The notes: generated by a model not told the origin, from the letters alone. A DNA stretch of 64,000 bases from Rickettsiales bacterium (GCA_002690875.1 NZGH01000006.1:1-64000); one strand, 5' to 3'; positions 1 through 9,603 are shown, counted from the stretch's first letter. Numbers and translations are program-made.

Positions 1-166
<166 letters not shown>

Positions 167-214
167 TGAATGCCTCAAACTTTTTTTATACAATACATAT
201 AACTGTAATTTTAT

Positions 215-332
215 GGTCCGGTGGTTATGGCGAGGGGAGAACACCCGATTCCATACCGAACTCGGTCGTGAAAACCCTCAGCGCCGATGGTACTTTGTCT
301 TAAGGCACGGGAGAGTAGGACGTTGCCGGGCC
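215..332 (+). rRNA. rrf: 5S ribosomal RNA
   Basis: The sequence matches the 5S consensus, with GGTGGTTATGGCGAGGGG near the 5' end, ACCGAACTCGG in the middle and GGGAGAGTAGGACG near the 3' end. The ends are set by a terminal helix in which GGTCCGG at 215-221 pairs with CCGGGCC at 326-332. Length is about 118 nt, normal for 5S. It lies about 50 nt after 23S and 19 nt before tRNA-fMet, so all three are probably one transcript. Confidence 0.95.
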
Positions 333-351
333 TTAAAATTACAGATTCTGA

Positions 352-431
<80 letters not shown>

Positions 432-438
432 ATGAACG

Positions 439-1503
439 ATGAAAAAAATATTTTTTGTTACTTCAAAAATTCATGGTGGAGGATCAGAAAATGTCCTGAA
501 GATTATCTCTAAAAAATTTTCCATATTTCAACACAAAATCTATATTTTGGTTTTGGATGATAATAAAAACAATAAATCTAAAGAAAAAGATATTAAATAC
601 TTTTTTTTTAAAAAAAAAAAAAAGTATCAAATTAAAAGTATTTCCCAAAATTTAGATAAAACCCTTTTTATAAGATATAAAATAAAGTCTATTAAACCAG
701 ACATAGTTTTTTCATTTATAACTGAAACAAACATCCTAACTCTATTAGCTAATGCCTTTTTAGGCTATAGAATTGTTGTTTCTGAAAGAAATGATCCCAA
801 ACTCGAAAGGAAAAAAAAAATTTGGAAACTCCTCAGGTTTTTGACATATGGAATCGCTGACAAAATTACAGTTAATTCAAAAGAGGCAGTTATTTACCTT
901 AAAAAATTTTATTTTTCAAAAAAAGTTGTTTATTTACCTAACCCAATAAAAAACATTAAAAGAAAAAAAAACTATAAAAAAAAAATAATTACCTTCATTG
1001 GAAAGTTTGAATATCAAAAGGGAATAGACGTTTTAATTAAAGCTTTTCTTTTAAGTGATATATTCAAGAGTGGATGGAAATTACAACTAATAGGAGATGG
1101 GTCGCTAATTAAACAGATGCAATTAGAATGCAAAAAAGTAGATCACTTAAATTCGATAATCTTCAAACCTTATACATCAAACCTTGACTTGATTTATTCA
1201 GAATCATCATTTCTTATTCTTCCATCAAGATATGAAGGAACACCTAATGTTATACTGGAGGCAGCCAGTATTAAGTTGCCTTTTGTTGTAAGTGATAGAT
1301 GCTTTGAGATATGCAAACTTTTTAGAAGTTCTTATGTATTTAAAAATGAAGATGAAAATGATTTATCAAGAATCTTAAAAAAAATTATTACATTAAATAA
1401 GACTTCCATAGATAAAATTACTGAAGACAATTTTTATATTCTGAATAAAAATTTTAATGAAAAAATTGTGTTAAGTTCATGGAAAAACATCCTTTTAAAT
1501 TGA
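439..1503 (+). CDS. Glycosyltransferase, GT4 family
   Basis: This is a GT-B fold glycosyltransferase of 354 residues that probably adds one sugar to a lipid-linked surface glycan at the inner face of the cytoplasmic membrane. The N-terminal domain has a GGGSE loop at residues 13-17. The C-terminal domain has the nucleotide-sugar-binding E-x7-E motif at E266 and E274 (RYEGTPNVILE), as in GT4. The ATG lies only 10 nt after the tRNA CCA end with no clear Shine-Dalgarno site, so it is likely read through from the rRNA-tRNA transcript. A 14-A run at 610-623 sits inside the intact frame. Donor and acceptor cannot be told from sequence. Confidence 0.88.
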   Translation: MKKIFFVTSKIHGGGSENVLKIISKKFSIFQHKIYILVLDDNKNNKSKEKDIKYFFFKKKKKYQIKSISQNLDKTLFIRYKIKSIKPDIVFSFITETNILTLLANAFLGYRIVVSERNDPKLERKKKIWKLLRFLTYGIADKITVNSKEAVIYLKKFYFSKKVVYLPNPIKNIKRKKNYKKKIITFIGKFEYQKGIDVLIKAFLLSDIFKSGWKLQLIGDGSLIKQMQLECKKVDHLNSIIFKPYTSNLDLIYSESSFLILPSRYEGTPNVILEAASIKLPFVVSDRCFEICKLFRSSYVFKNEDENDLSRILKKIITLNKTSIDKITEDNFYILNKNFNEKIVLSSWKNILLN

Positions 1504-1508
1504 ATGTT

Positions 1509-2126
1509 TTATTTTTTGACTTTGATGGTAAAGATAAAACTGTCATCTAAATTCCCGAATGGGGTAATGCTTTTCATTCTTAATTTACTTTTAGGTTTGA
1601 ACGGATTTAGTGAAAAAGAAGAATTATAAAAATTTACATTTTGACTAAATTTTTTGAAAATTCTATTAATATCTTTCTTTCTAAAAAAGTTTACATGTGT
1701 TTCATCAGAGGCGATAGCAACTGGTAATAAACCAAAAATAACTCTAATTCTTGATATAAATGAACACACATTTGGCATAGTTACAATTATAAGAGTACCG
1801 TTTTTTGAAATCCTAAAGACCTCACTTAAAAAAAAATTGTAGTTTCTAATGTGTTCTAGCACTTCAGTAATAATTACTAACTCGCAAGTATTTTCATTAA
1901 CTGAAAGTTTATCAACTTCAAAATCCGAAATTTTAAATGAATCAACATATTTTAAACACTTTTTTTTTTGGTTCTTATCAAAGTCTATTGCTAATAGTTT
2001 TTTTGGGCTTAATGATTTGATAAACTTTAGCCATCTTCCGCTACCTGGCCCTAGATCTATGCATACTTTGTTTTTAGGTCCGAAACCTGTAATAATTTTC
2101 TTTACAATATTATCTCTATTTGTCAT
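1509..2126 (-). CDS. SAM-dependent methyltransferase (class I)
   Basis: This 205-residue protein has the class I methyltransferase fold. Motif I is DLGPGSG at residues 24-30, an acidic residue follows the second strand (AIDFD, 46-50), and a Methyltransf_11-style EVLEH segment lies at 88-92. It probably methylates a sugar or glycan intermediate in the cytoplasm, given its position among glycosyltransferases. Its stop lies 5 nt from the stop of the GT4 gene, so the two converge, and it diverges from the gene at 2200. The substrate is unknown; the family also includes small-molecule and quinone methyltransferases. Confidence 0.82.
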   Translation of the reverse strand: MTNRDNIVKKIITGFGPKNKVCIDLGPGSGRWLKFIKSLSPKKLLAIDFDKNQKKKCLKYVDSFKISDFEVDKLSVNENTCELVIITEVLEHIRNYNFFLSEVFRISKNGTLIIVTMPNVCSFISRIRVIFGLLPVAIASDETHVNFFRKKDINRIFKKFSQNVNFYNSSFSLNPFKPKSKLRMKSITPFGNLDDSFIFTIKVKK

Positions 2127-2199
2127 TTCAATTTACATTTTTTATTTATAAATTATAAAGAGTTAAATTATATACAACTAATTTTATAAATTTTAGATT

Positions 2200-3366
2200 A
2201 TGAAAAAAATTAATTTTTTTTACAGTGAAGATCAAATTATTTTGTACTCTTTATTTCCTATATTTAAAAATAAAAAAAAACTAAAAGATTTAGGATATGA
2301 AGTTTCTTTTTATAAAAAAATTTGTTTAAAATTATTTGAATGCCAATACTTAATAATTTTTTCAAAATCCTTAATTCATCAATTAAAAAATGAAACAACT
2401 ATTTTTACAGAAGAAGGAAAAATTATTTCTTTTCTTAAAACTGCTAAAAAGAGAGTGAATAAACTTATCTGGTTTGATAGTTCAGATAGCACCTCAGTCA
2501 CACACTTTGAGGTTATGCCTTACATAGATCTTTATTTAAAAAAACAAATTTTTAAAAATAAAAACCTTTATCAACGAAACTTTTATGGAGGAAGAATTTT
2601 CTCAGACTTTTATCATAAAAAATTTAAAGTAAAAGATGAGATAGAATTTAAACAGTTTTACCCGTTAAAAAAAAAATACTTTAAAAAATTAAATATTGCT
2701 TGGAATATTGGCTTAGGAAACGTTTTTGAAACCTTCAATAAAACTAACATAGTTTTGCGTAGGTTTTTTCCATTTTTAGTAAAAGATATTTATAAATTAG
2801 ATTATCATCCTTTTGAAAATAAAAGGTTTATAGATCTAATGTTTAGAGGATCGTTAAGTTATAGTAGAAATACAATAAAATTTCATCGTGAGTTAATTTA
2901 TAAAAATTGTAACGAGATTGTAAGAAAAGAAAAATTAGTTAGTGTTGTTGGTTCTAATGTAATTAATCACAAATTAAATAATGAAATACTTGAGAAGGCA
3001 AAAAAAAGACTTTCTATTAAAGAATATATGTACATTATGAGGAAATCAAAGATCTCAATAAGTCCATTTGGTTGGGGTGAAATTGGTGCAAGAGATTTTG
3101 AATCAATTGTAAGTGGCTCTTTACTTTTTAAACCGCATATGAATCACATGTTAACTTGGCCTAAATTTTTCGTACCATTTAAAACATATATTCCATTAAA
3201 ATGGGATTTCTCAGATCTTGATAGAAGAATTAAATATTATTTAAATAATTACAAAATTTCAAAAAAAATTTCAATGAATGCTCAAAATAAGTTTCGTAAA
3301 TCAGTATCCAAGGAAGGTATGAACGAGTTTTGCAATCATTTTATAAAACAAATAAATTTAGACTAA
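2200..3366 (+). CDS. Putative glycosyltransferase (GT-B / exostosin-like C-terminal)
   Basis: This 388-residue protein lacks a clear N-terminal sugar-binding motif. Residues about 285-310 carry a SPFGWGEIGARDFE segment followed by SGSLLFKPH, which resembles the C-terminal donor-binding half of exostosin-like and Glyco_trans_1_2 proteins: a conserved G-E pair, then R-D-x-E, then a variable sink loop. I infer a glycosyltransferase role from this and from the flanking glycan genes. The protein is Lys/Phe-rich with no membrane segment. Its last 9 nt overlap the 3' end of the convergent GT4 gene. The assignment is moderate and the donor unknown. Confidence 0.6.
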   Translation: MKKINFFYSEDQIILYSLFPIFKNKKKLKDLGYEVSFYKKICLKLFECQYLIIFSKSLIHQLKNETTIFTEEGKIISFLKTAKKRVNKLIWFDSSDSTSVTHFEVMPYIDLYLKKQIFKNKNLYQRNFYGGRIFSDFYHKKFKVKDEIEFKQFYPLKKKYFKKLNIAWNIGLGNVFETFNKTNIVLRRFFPFLVKDIYKLDYHPFENKRFIDLMFRGSLSYSRNTIKFHRELIYKNCNEIVRKEKLVSVVGSNVINHKLNNEILEKAKKRLSIKEYMYIMRKSKISISPFGWGEIGARDFESIVSGSLLFKPHMNHMLTWPKFFVPFKTYIPLKWDFSDLDRRIKYYLNNYKISKKISMNAQNKFRKSVSKEGMNEFCNHFIKQINLD

Positions 3367-4443
3367 TTTTTGGTAAATATTTTCAATTATTTTAACATTA
3401 TTATTGGTAACGTAATTCTTTTTTGCGAATCTGTAGGCATTATTAATTATTTTCCTTTTCCTTCTATTTTTATCTAGATAAAGTTTAATTTCTGAAATAA
3501 ATTGTTTGATATTATCTGCATCGACTAAGATTCCATTTTCTTTATTTTGAATTATTTCTTTGTGTCCACCTTCATTAGTTGCAATTATTAGCACCTTATT
3601 GAGCATTGACTCAATTAAAACTCTTCCAAAACCTTCTCTTTTTCCTAAGCATAACATCATGTCAGAATCCCTTATATGAAGATCTATTGGAAATTTATGA
3701 CCTTTGAAAAAAATATTGTTTTTTTTTTTTTTAGAAGACACTAAATTAAGTAATTTTTTTCTTTCATTAATGTTAAAAGATCCAAAAATATTAAATTTTA
3801 AATTATTTTGCTTATAATTTAGATCGTTTATAATTTTAAAAAAAAGTTCAGGTCTTTTTTGAGACTTATAATTTGCTACAAAAGAAATAGTTTTTGATTT
3901 ATTTAGATTAATTTGCTGATTTTTTTTTAACTCGGTAAAAAAATTTTTAACTACAATTATATTATCCCAAAAGATTCTATTGACACTTTCTCTACAAAAT
4001 TTTGAAATACTTAAAATCTTTGTGGCAAATAAAGCATATATTGATAACCTTCTAGAATTATCTCTAGACCTAATATGCCATATAAATTTTTTAAAATTTA
4101 GAATTGTTGGAATGTTCCATGTTGCATGAATCAAGCCATCATTAGAGTGTACAATATCAATTTCATACTCATCAAACAATTTTTTAATTTTAAAGTAGTT
4201 TTTTAATGAAAAAAAAAAGAACTGAATTAAACTATTTGATTTCAACACACAAATATTTTCATGACTAATAAATTCCATCCTTTCTTTTTCTAAAACTTTA
4301 GAAAGAGGTCCTTTTTTATGAAGAAATATTATAGGGTTAAATAATTTTGTGTTTATTTTTTTTATCATGTTAATTATAGATACATGAGATCCACCAAATG
4401 TTTTTCCGTAAAATGGATATAGAACTGTTATTTTTTTTTTCAT
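3358..4443 (-). CDS. Glycosyltransferase, GT4 family
   Basis: This is a GT-B retaining-type transferase of about 361 residues. It has an N-terminal FGGSH loop near residues 16-20 and a C-terminal E-x7-E motif (REGFGRVLIE, E270 and E278), followed by the usual NEGGHKEII acceptor-loop region. I chose the ATG at 4443 rather than an in-frame TTG at 4458; the ATG falls 1 nt past the stop of the upstream methyltransferase gene (4445). The gene contains one of the longest T runs here (3719-3732, 14 nt), read as four Lys codons, with the frame intact. It probably acts in glycan chain assembly on the cytoplasmic face of the membrane. Confidence 0.87.
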   Translation of the reverse strand: MKKKITVLYPFYGKTFGGSHVSIINMIKKINTKLFNPIIFLHKKGPLSKVLEKERMEFISHENICVLKSNSLIQFFFFSLKNYFKIKKLFDEYEIDIVHSNDGLIHATWNIPTILNFKKFIWHIRSRDNSRRLSIYALFATKILSISKFCRESVNRIFWDNIIVVKNFFTELKKNQQINLNKSKTISFVANYKSQKRPELFFKIINDLNYKQNNLKFNIFGSFNINERKKLLNLVSSKKKKNNIFFKGHKFPIDLHIRDSDMMLCLGKREGFGRVLIESMLNKVLIIATNEGGHKEIIQNKENGILVDADNIKQFISEIKLYLDKNRRKRKIINNAYRFAKKNYVTNNNVKIIENIYQKLV

Positions 4444-4444
4444 A

Positions 4445-5146
4445 TTATTTTTTAGCAAAAAAAAGATTTCTTTTCACATTGCTTAATCCAGTATTAAACT
4501 GTCCAATACAAAGTACATCTCTAAAGCCAAATTTTTTGAGTGTATTTATTACCCAACTTTCTGGATCATTTTTCATAAATTTTAATAATTTTGACCATTC
4601 CATATCTACTTCATTGACTTGTCCTGTCTCAAAAAACATATAATCACAATGTTTTACCAAATAACTTAGCATTCTAAGAGCCTTTTTATCTCCATATCGT
4701 TTTACCCAGTGATGAAATACTGACAAATTATTAACAATTTGATATTTAGGCATTTTTTTAATAAAGACCTCGTCAACTGTTTCTAATGAAAAAAAAACAT
4801 TTTGAACCTGATTTTTTTGTTTAATAGATTCACTTACTAAAACACTAAGTATATCTGATTCAATTCCGTGGGCTAAAAAGTTATTTTCAGCAAATTTAAA
4901 TGTAAAAAACCCGATGTTGGAACCTATGTCTAAAACAGATTTTTTTTTCAAAGGTAGTTTTTTTTGAATTACTTTCCATCTATCTAAACACGCTCTTGTA
5001 ACCTTTAAAGACTCTTTTGCATTATAAATAGGTTGGTAACGTTTAACTCCTGGAAATCTTCTAAAAATTTCTATTATTAAAAAACCTTTAAATTTATTTA
5101 AAAAAAAAAAAAGTTTTTTAATTTTTAATTTTAAGAAAAACTTCAT
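4445..5146 (-). CDS. SAM-dependent methyltransferase
   Basis: This 233-residue protein has a class I motif I (VLDIGSNIGF, residues 71-80) and a post-strand acidic residue in GIESD near 94-98. A FHHW segment near 144-147 resembles the NLSVFHH stretch seen in class I methyltransferases of sugar and tRNA-wobble type. The N-terminal 30 residues are basic and hydrophobic, perhaps a membrane-associating helix. The genes at 7258 down to 3358 follow each other closely on the minus strand and look like one transcript. The likely target is a glycan sugar hydroxyl, but this is an inference from context. Confidence 0.78.
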   Translation of the reverse strand: MKFFLKLKIKKLFFFLNKFKGFLIIEIFRRFPGVKRYQPIYNAKESLKVTRACLDRWKVIQKKLPLKKKSVLDIGSNIGFFTFKFAENNFLAHGIESDILSVLVSESIKQKNQVQNVFFSLETVDEVFIKKMPKYQIVNNLSVFHHWVKRYGDKKALRMLSYLVKHCDYMFFETGQVNEVDMEWSKLLKFMKNDPESWVINTLKKFGFRDVLCIGQFNTGLSNVKRNLFFAKK

Positions 5147-5148
5147 TT

Positions 5149-5712
5149 TTAATTATTAACTATAATTGTTTGAAAAGAATTAACCATTGGGAAAATTTTT
5201 TTTTTAATTATTTCTAAACCTTTTTTATATCTTTTTGTAAGCTCAGTTTTATTAAATTTAAATCTTCTATTTTTTCTTTTTATTTCTCTCTCAACAATTT
5301 TGTCAATTTTATCATGAACTAAAATTAAGTTACTTGGTAATGTAAATTTTTCTAGGAAAATTAATTTTTTTTCTATTTCCTTGAAGTCAGATTCTATAAG
5401 ATTTTCAAGCAAAACTTGAAAGATCCCGGAATCATAGAATAATTTTTTTCTGTTGTTAAGAATTGGACGAAATGAAATTCTATAAGAAATTTTTTTTATA
5501 AAACTTTTGTCATCAATACTTTTTAAAGACGAATAAAAAGACGAATAAAATACTATTAAATATCTGATTTGTTGCAAATAGGTATGCTTATTAGATTTTA
5601 TTATATCAAATCTTTTATTCAATCTTTCAAGGTTTTTAGTTAAATATTCAGTTTTACCAACTCCGGGTAATCCAATTATTTCTGTCCAATTTTTATTTTT
5701 TTTATATACCAT
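5149..5712 (-). CDS. P-loop NTPase/kinase-like protein of unknown function
   Basis: The protein of about 187 residues begins with a Walker A motif (GLPGVGKT) near residues 13-20; no clear Walker B is visible and no family could be named. It could be a small kinase or sulfotransferase-like nucleotide-binding protein. I start it at the ATG at 5712, 4 nt after the stop of the asparagine-synthase-like gene, rather than an in-frame TTG at 5724 that overlaps it. The close coupling suggests the two proteins act together. It ends 2 nt before the start of the methyltransferase gene at 5146. Confidence 0.6.
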   Translation of the reverse strand: MVYKKNKNWTEIIGLPGVGKTEYLTKNLERLNKRFDIIKSNKHTYLQQIRYLIVFYSSFYSSLKSIDDKSFIKKISYRISFRPILNNRKKLFYDSGIFQVLLENLIESDFKEIEKKLIFLEKFTLPSNLILVHDKIDKIVEREIKRKNRRFKFNKTELTKRYKKGLEIIKKKIFPMVNSFQTIIVNN

Positions 5713-5716
5713 AAGA

Positions 5717-7258
5717 TTAATCAAGTCGTCTTTCTTTCCAAGTATTTAAAAATAAAGATAGAGGATTTTTAACTGTTTCATATTTTTTAATAAATTCAAT
5801 TAGTGAATAAACTTTATATTGATGATTATATTGACCAAAATATTGAGCTATTTTGTAAAAATTTTCTTTTTTATTTTTGTCTGAAAAAAAATGTATAAGA
5901 TTTCCAAGTAAAATTATCCATTTAAACTGAATTGGAAATTGACTTTGTCGTCTCTTATAGTTTGTGAATAAATTTTTATAGTCATAATAATTTAAATAAT
6001 CTATATAAAGTGTTTGTTGATTTTTTTGATAAAGTGGAACTTTTTTCCAAAAATCCATTAACTCAAAATCCCACAATGGCATAAGCCATTTGTAACCATA
6101 AAATTCATAAGCCCTTACACCTTGTGTTACATACTTAGTTTGTCTTTCAATCCATTCCCAGAATTCGTAAAATCTTATAAAATCATCTTCAGTATTTTGC
6201 AATTTTAGTTTCTTTATCCAGCTTTTTATATCTTGAAGAATTATTTTTTTAACTTTAACACTTAACTTTTGTTTATTCAGTGTGAAGTGTTTTTTTAAAA
6301 TAATTTTACAAAGATTGTTTATATTGAGACCTTTAGATTTTTTACTAACTGTCTGAGTATGTCCTCCAGTCAAAAAGTCACCTGATTGTCCATTTATTAT
6401 TATTGAATTATTTGGAATTATTTGTTTTTCTTTTATTTCGTGTAAAACAAAGAATTCTCTTAAAGAAAGAAAAGATGAAAAATTATCTCCAAATTCCCAG
6501 TATTTTTTAACAAGATTGGAATTAAATATTGCTCTGCTTTTTTTTGTGGATATATTTACATGCCTCCAGTCTACTCCAAGAGTTTTTGAGACTTTTTTTG
6601 CCTCAATACTTTCAAAATTATTAGCTACACCATAACTTATAAAAGTAAGGTTTTTTTTCCCCATCTCATGCAGTTTACAGGCTAGTAATCTACTATCTAA
6701 TCCAGCGCTTAAAAATAAACACACAGGGTTATTTTTAATTTGATTATTGAGTCTCTCAAAAACTTTGTCAAAAATTTTTTTTGTTTCTTCTAGAGACTTT
6801 GCTCTAGCTTTGTAGTTTGGTAAGTATGAATAATAAAATTCTTTTTTAACTTTTTTAGTCTTTTTAATAAAAAAGATATATTGTCCAGATTGAAGTTTTT
6901 TAATATTTTTAAATATTGTTCTATCACTACAATTATATCCAGCACATAAAAACTCGTCTATGCAATCTCTGTTCTGTTTATTATCCTTCTCCATACAATC
7001 TTTAGTAAAAAAGCTAACTTTATTTTTACTCAGGTTATAAAAAATAGGAAAAGAATTAACTCTATCTGTTGCCGCAAAAAAAAAAAAATCAGTTTGAATT
7101 ATTAACCCAAAATTATATAAGTTTTTTTTTAAAATAGTTGAAATTTTTCTAAAGTTTCTATTTTTCTTTTTTAATTCTTTATTTAATTCATCAAAATAAA
7201 TAAACGTACCTTTGAAAGAAACTTTATGATTTACAATTAATTTTTTTTTTTCAGTCAT
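5717..7258 (-). CDS. Asparagine synthase-like protein lacking the N-terminal catalytic Cys
   Basis: This 513-residue protein has the ATP-pyrophosphatase half of asparagine synthetase, with the PP-loop motif SAGLDS at 184-189. The first 140 residues look like a decayed Ntn glutaminase domain: there is no Cys at position 2 and no glutamine-handling motif. It may therefore use free ammonia or another amine, or activate a carboxylate for amide formation. Relatives include beta-lactam synthetases, lasso cyclases and Asn-synthase-like proteins in glycan clusters. In this setting amidation of a uronic or nonulosonic acid is the simplest guess. It is tightly linked to the P-loop protein downstream and a 64-residue ORF upstream. 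Confidence 0.75.
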   Translation of the reverse strand: MTEKKKLIVNHKVSFKGTFIYFDELNKELKKKNRNFRKISTILKKNLYNFGLIIQTDFFFFAATDRVNSFPIFYNLSKNKVSFFTKDCMEKDNKQNRDCIDEFLCAGYNCSDRTIFKNIKKLQSGQYIFFIKKTKKVKKEFYYSYLPNYKARAKSLEETKKIFDKVFERLNNQIKNNPVCLFLSAGLDSRLLACKLHEMGKKNLTFISYGVANNFESIEAKKVSKTLGVDWRHVNISTKKSRAIFNSNLVKKYWEFGDNFSSFLSLREFFVLHEIKEKQIIPNNSIIINGQSGDFLTGGHTQTVSKKSKGLNINNLCKIILKKHFTLNKQKLSVKVKKIILQDIKSWIKKLKLQNTEDDFIRFYEFWEWIERQTKYVTQGVRAYEFYGYKWLMPLWDFELMDFWKKVPLYQKNQQTLYIDYLNYYDYKNLFTNYKRRQSQFPIQFKWIILLGNLIHFFSDKNKKENFYKIAQYFGQYNHQYKVYSLIEFIKKYETVKNPLSLFLNTWKERRLD

Positions 7259-7266
7259 TTCAATAT

Positions 7267-7461
7267 TTAACTTTTATGAAGAATAATTTTTGATTGAAGA
7301 TAAAATGACTCTTTAAAATTGTTAGAATTAAGCTTAAATGTTATAAAACCCTCTGAAAATGACAAAAACTCCTTTCCATGCTTTTTATCAAGTTCTAAAT
7401 TGTAACATTTTCTTTTTAGAATTTTCTCTAACCATGGGTCGCTAATAAGCTTAAATTTCAT
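7267..7461 (-). CDS. Small protein of unknown function, possible GNAT N-terminal remnant
   Basis: This 64-residue ORF starts at an ATG that overlaps the stop of the upstream SDR gene by 4 nt, a sign of translational coupling. It ends 8 nt before the asparagine-synthase-like gene. The sequence has no signal peptide, membrane helix or Cys pair. Its opening (residues 5-20) reminds me of the N-terminal part of WecD-like GNAT proteins of glycan clusters, which would make it a truncated remnant, but I cannot confirm this. A genuine small accessory protein for the neighbouring enzyme is equally possible. Confidence 0.45.
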   Translation of the reverse strand: MKFKLISDPWLEKILKRKCYNLELDKKHGKEFLSFSEGFITFKLNSNNFKESFYLQSKIILHKS

Positions 7462-8456
7462 TTTAAATAATGTTTATACCAATCAATATATTTATCAATT
7501 CCTTTATAAATATTAAATATTGGGGAATAATTTATAAGTTTTTTTGCTTTTGAAATATCTAAAGTTCCTCTCTTAGGCATTAATTTGTCTCTTTTTTTGA
7601 AATTAATTTTGACATTAAATTTATTTGCAATATATTTTGCTAAATTAATAATCTTTTCTGATTTTCCAAAAGTAATATTAAAAGTTTGACCTAAAGAACT
7701 TTTGTTTTTAATAACTAATTCAACACCGTTTATTAAATCGTCAATATAAGTAAAATCAAGTGAGTCTTGACCGTCACCATTAATCTCCAAATTTTTAGAA
7801 TTGATTGCATTTTCAATAAAAACTTGGCTAACTCTTCTGCTTACACATCTTTCACCATAAAGTGCTGAGGGTCTTATTATTGAATATTTTAATCCAAAGA
7901 CTTGATTATAAGCAATAAGAAGCTTTTCACCGGAATATTTTAAAGCTCCATATATGCCGATTGGGTTACATACTGTGAGTTCGCTAACTTTCCTTTCCTC
8001 AAACTCTCCATAAACCATTGATGAAGAGAAATAAATTAAATGTGCATTGGTATCCCTAATTGTATCAAGAGTATTTTCAAGAGTTCGTAGACTATGATCA
8101 AAAGTGTTATATGGATCTTTATTTGCTTTGTTTGCATGCGCAACTGCTGCTAAAAAAACTACAATGTCTGGTTTGAAGTCACTTAATTTATTACTCAGAA
8201 GGTGATAGTCTCTTGCATCAACAATATCTAATGGAATTTTATTTTTTTGCAGTAGTGAGACTCTTTCATTTAAAAAATCAATATATATTGGATTTTCTTT
8301 ACCTATTCTGGAATTAGAGTGTTCCCCGAGATTATTTACTTGTAGGCTGTCTAAAACTTTTACATCAGCTCCTTTCATTCGGAGTGAAATTGCTAGATTA
8401 TGTCCAATAAAACCAGCTCCACCGACTAAAATAATTTTTTTTTTTTTAAATTGCAT
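7458..8456 (-). CDS. NAD-dependent epimerase/dehydratase (extended SDR)
   Basis: This 332-residue extended short-chain dehydrogenase has a Rossmann GGAGFIG motif at 12-18, an acidic residue after the second strand, and the catalytic YxxxK at Y169/K173 preceded by SSSMVYG. It acts on a nucleotide sugar in the cytoplasm as an epimerase, dehydratase or reductase. It directly follows a DegT aminotransferase (a 0-nt gap at 8456/8457), which fits an amino-sugar nucleotide pathway. Exact chemistry cannot be fixed; a 4-epimerase or a GDP/UDP-sugar 4,6-dehydratase relative are both possible. Confidence 0.82.
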   Translation of the reverse strand: MQFKKKKIILVGGAGFIGHNLAISLRMKGADVKVLDSLQVNNLGEHSNSRIGKENPIYIDFLNERVSLLQKNKIPLDIVDARDYHLLSNKLSDFKPDIVVFLAAVAHANKANKDPYNTFDHSLRTLENTLDTIRDTNAHLIYFSSSMVYGEFEERKVSELTVCNPIGIYGALKYSGEKLLIAYNQVFGLKYSIIRPSALYGERCVSRRVSQVFIENAINSKNLEINGDGQDSLDFTYIDDLINGVELVIKNKSSLGQTFNITFGKSEKIINLAKYIANKFNVKINFKKRDKLMPKRGTLDISKAKKLINYSPIFNIYKGIDKYIDWYKHYLK

Positions 8457-9599
8457 TTATGACAACTCTTCTACGATATTCTGAAGTTGTTGGCAAATGA
8501 AATTAATTTCTGATTTTTTGACATGAGGACCAAGAGGTAATGAAATGGATGAATTGCTAAAAAGAGATGCATTTTTAAATTCACTAACTTTTGTTTTATA
8601 TTTTTTTTTATAAAATTTATAATTTGGAATAGGTCCTGGATAATATATGCTACAACCAATTCCTTTGTTTACTAATATTTTTAAAATTTGGTTTCTTTTT
8701 TTTTTTAAAGAATTTTCTAACATAATTACAGCACAGTAATAAGAATTTAAAGCTTCATTAAGATCGTTATCTATTAATCGTATGTTATTAATGTTTTTAA
8801 TTTGTGATTTGTAAATACTCATGTTGGTTATTCTTTTTCTTATAAAACTTGGTAATTGTTTTAGTTGTTCTAATCCTATAGCTGCCTCTATTTCATTCAT
8901 TCTAAAATTATAACCTAAGAGATTGACATCATACATTCCAGGGATAATTCTTTGGTTGAGAGGTCGGTCATAACCAAATGCTTTAAATTTTTTTACTTTA
9001 TCTATTATTTTCTTATTTTTAGATATGACCATTCCACCTTCAGCAGTAGTTATATGTTTAACAGGGTAAAATGAAAATGCTCCTATTTCTCCAAATAAAC
9101 CGACATGTTTTTTCTTAAACCTTGAACCTAATGCCAAAGCGCAGTCTTCTATGAGAAAGATTTTATTTTTTTTACAAAATTTTGTGACTTTATCCATGTT
9201 TAAGGGAAGTCCTAAATAATGAACTATAATTAGTGCTTTTGTCTTTGAGGTTACTTTAGGTTGCAACAAGTCCAAGTCAATATTTCCTGTTTTAACATCA
9301 GCATCAATAAATATTGGCTTTGCACCAACATATTCTACAGCATGAACTGTTGCCACGTGTGAAAGTGAGGGAACTAAAACCTCATCATTAGATCCAATAC
9401 CCAATATTATATTCGCCAAGTGTAAACCTGAAGTGCATGAAGAAAGTGAAGTTGCAAAACCACCACCTACAAAATTTGAAAATGATTTTTCAAATTCTTC
9501 CGTTTTACTTCCATGGACAAGACGCGATGAATTTAAAACTTTTTTTATAGAGTTAAATTCTGCTTTTCCAATAATTGGTTTACCAAAGGGTATTTTCAT
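8457..9599 (-). CDS. DegT/DnrJ/EryC1/StrS family aminotransferase
   Basis: This PLP-dependent sugar aminotransferase of 380 residues has the family's phosphate-binding SSCTSGLH segment (53-60), an ED pair at 151-152 that contacts the PLP ring, and the Schiff-base Lys at K181 in FYPVKHITTAEGGM. The enzyme transfers an amino group, normally from glutamate, to a keto-sugar nucleotide. It sits between an SDR and a Gfo/Idh oxidoreductase on one transcript, which together could make a 4-amino or 3-amino deoxy sugar or a legionaminic-type precursor. The start ATG at 9599 is 4 nt from the previous stop. Confidence 0.9.
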   Translation of the reverse strand: MKIPFGKPIIGKAEFNSIKKVLNSSRLVHGSKTEEFEKSFSNFVGGGFATSLSSCTSGLHLANIILGIGSNDEVLVPSLSHVATVHAVEYVGAKPIFIDADVKTGNIDLDLLQPKVTSKTKALIIVHYLGLPLNMDKVTKFCKKNKIFLIEDCALALGSRFKKKHVGLFGEIGAFSFYPVKHITTAEGGMVISKNKKIIDKVKKFKAFGYDRPLNQRIIPGMYDVNLLGYNFRMNEIEAAIGLEQLKQLPSFIRKRITNMSIYKSQIKNINNIRLIDNDLNEALNSYYCAVIMLENSLKKKRNQILKILVNKGIGCSIYYPGPIPNYKFYKKKYKTKVSEFKNASLFSNSSISLPLGPHVKKSEINFICQQLQNIVEELS

Positions 9600-9603
9600 T
9601 TTA

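Noticed and set aside
5149..7461. Lasso-peptide cluster (small precursor plus Asn-synthetase-like cyclase)
   Set aside because: No transglutaminase-like protease or PqqD-like recognition protein is present, and the 64-residue protein lacks a lasso-type core. The glycan setting fits better.
7267..7461. PqqD-like RiPP recognition element
   Set aside because: The PqqD strand-helix pattern and hydrophobic spacing are not present in this 64-residue sequence.
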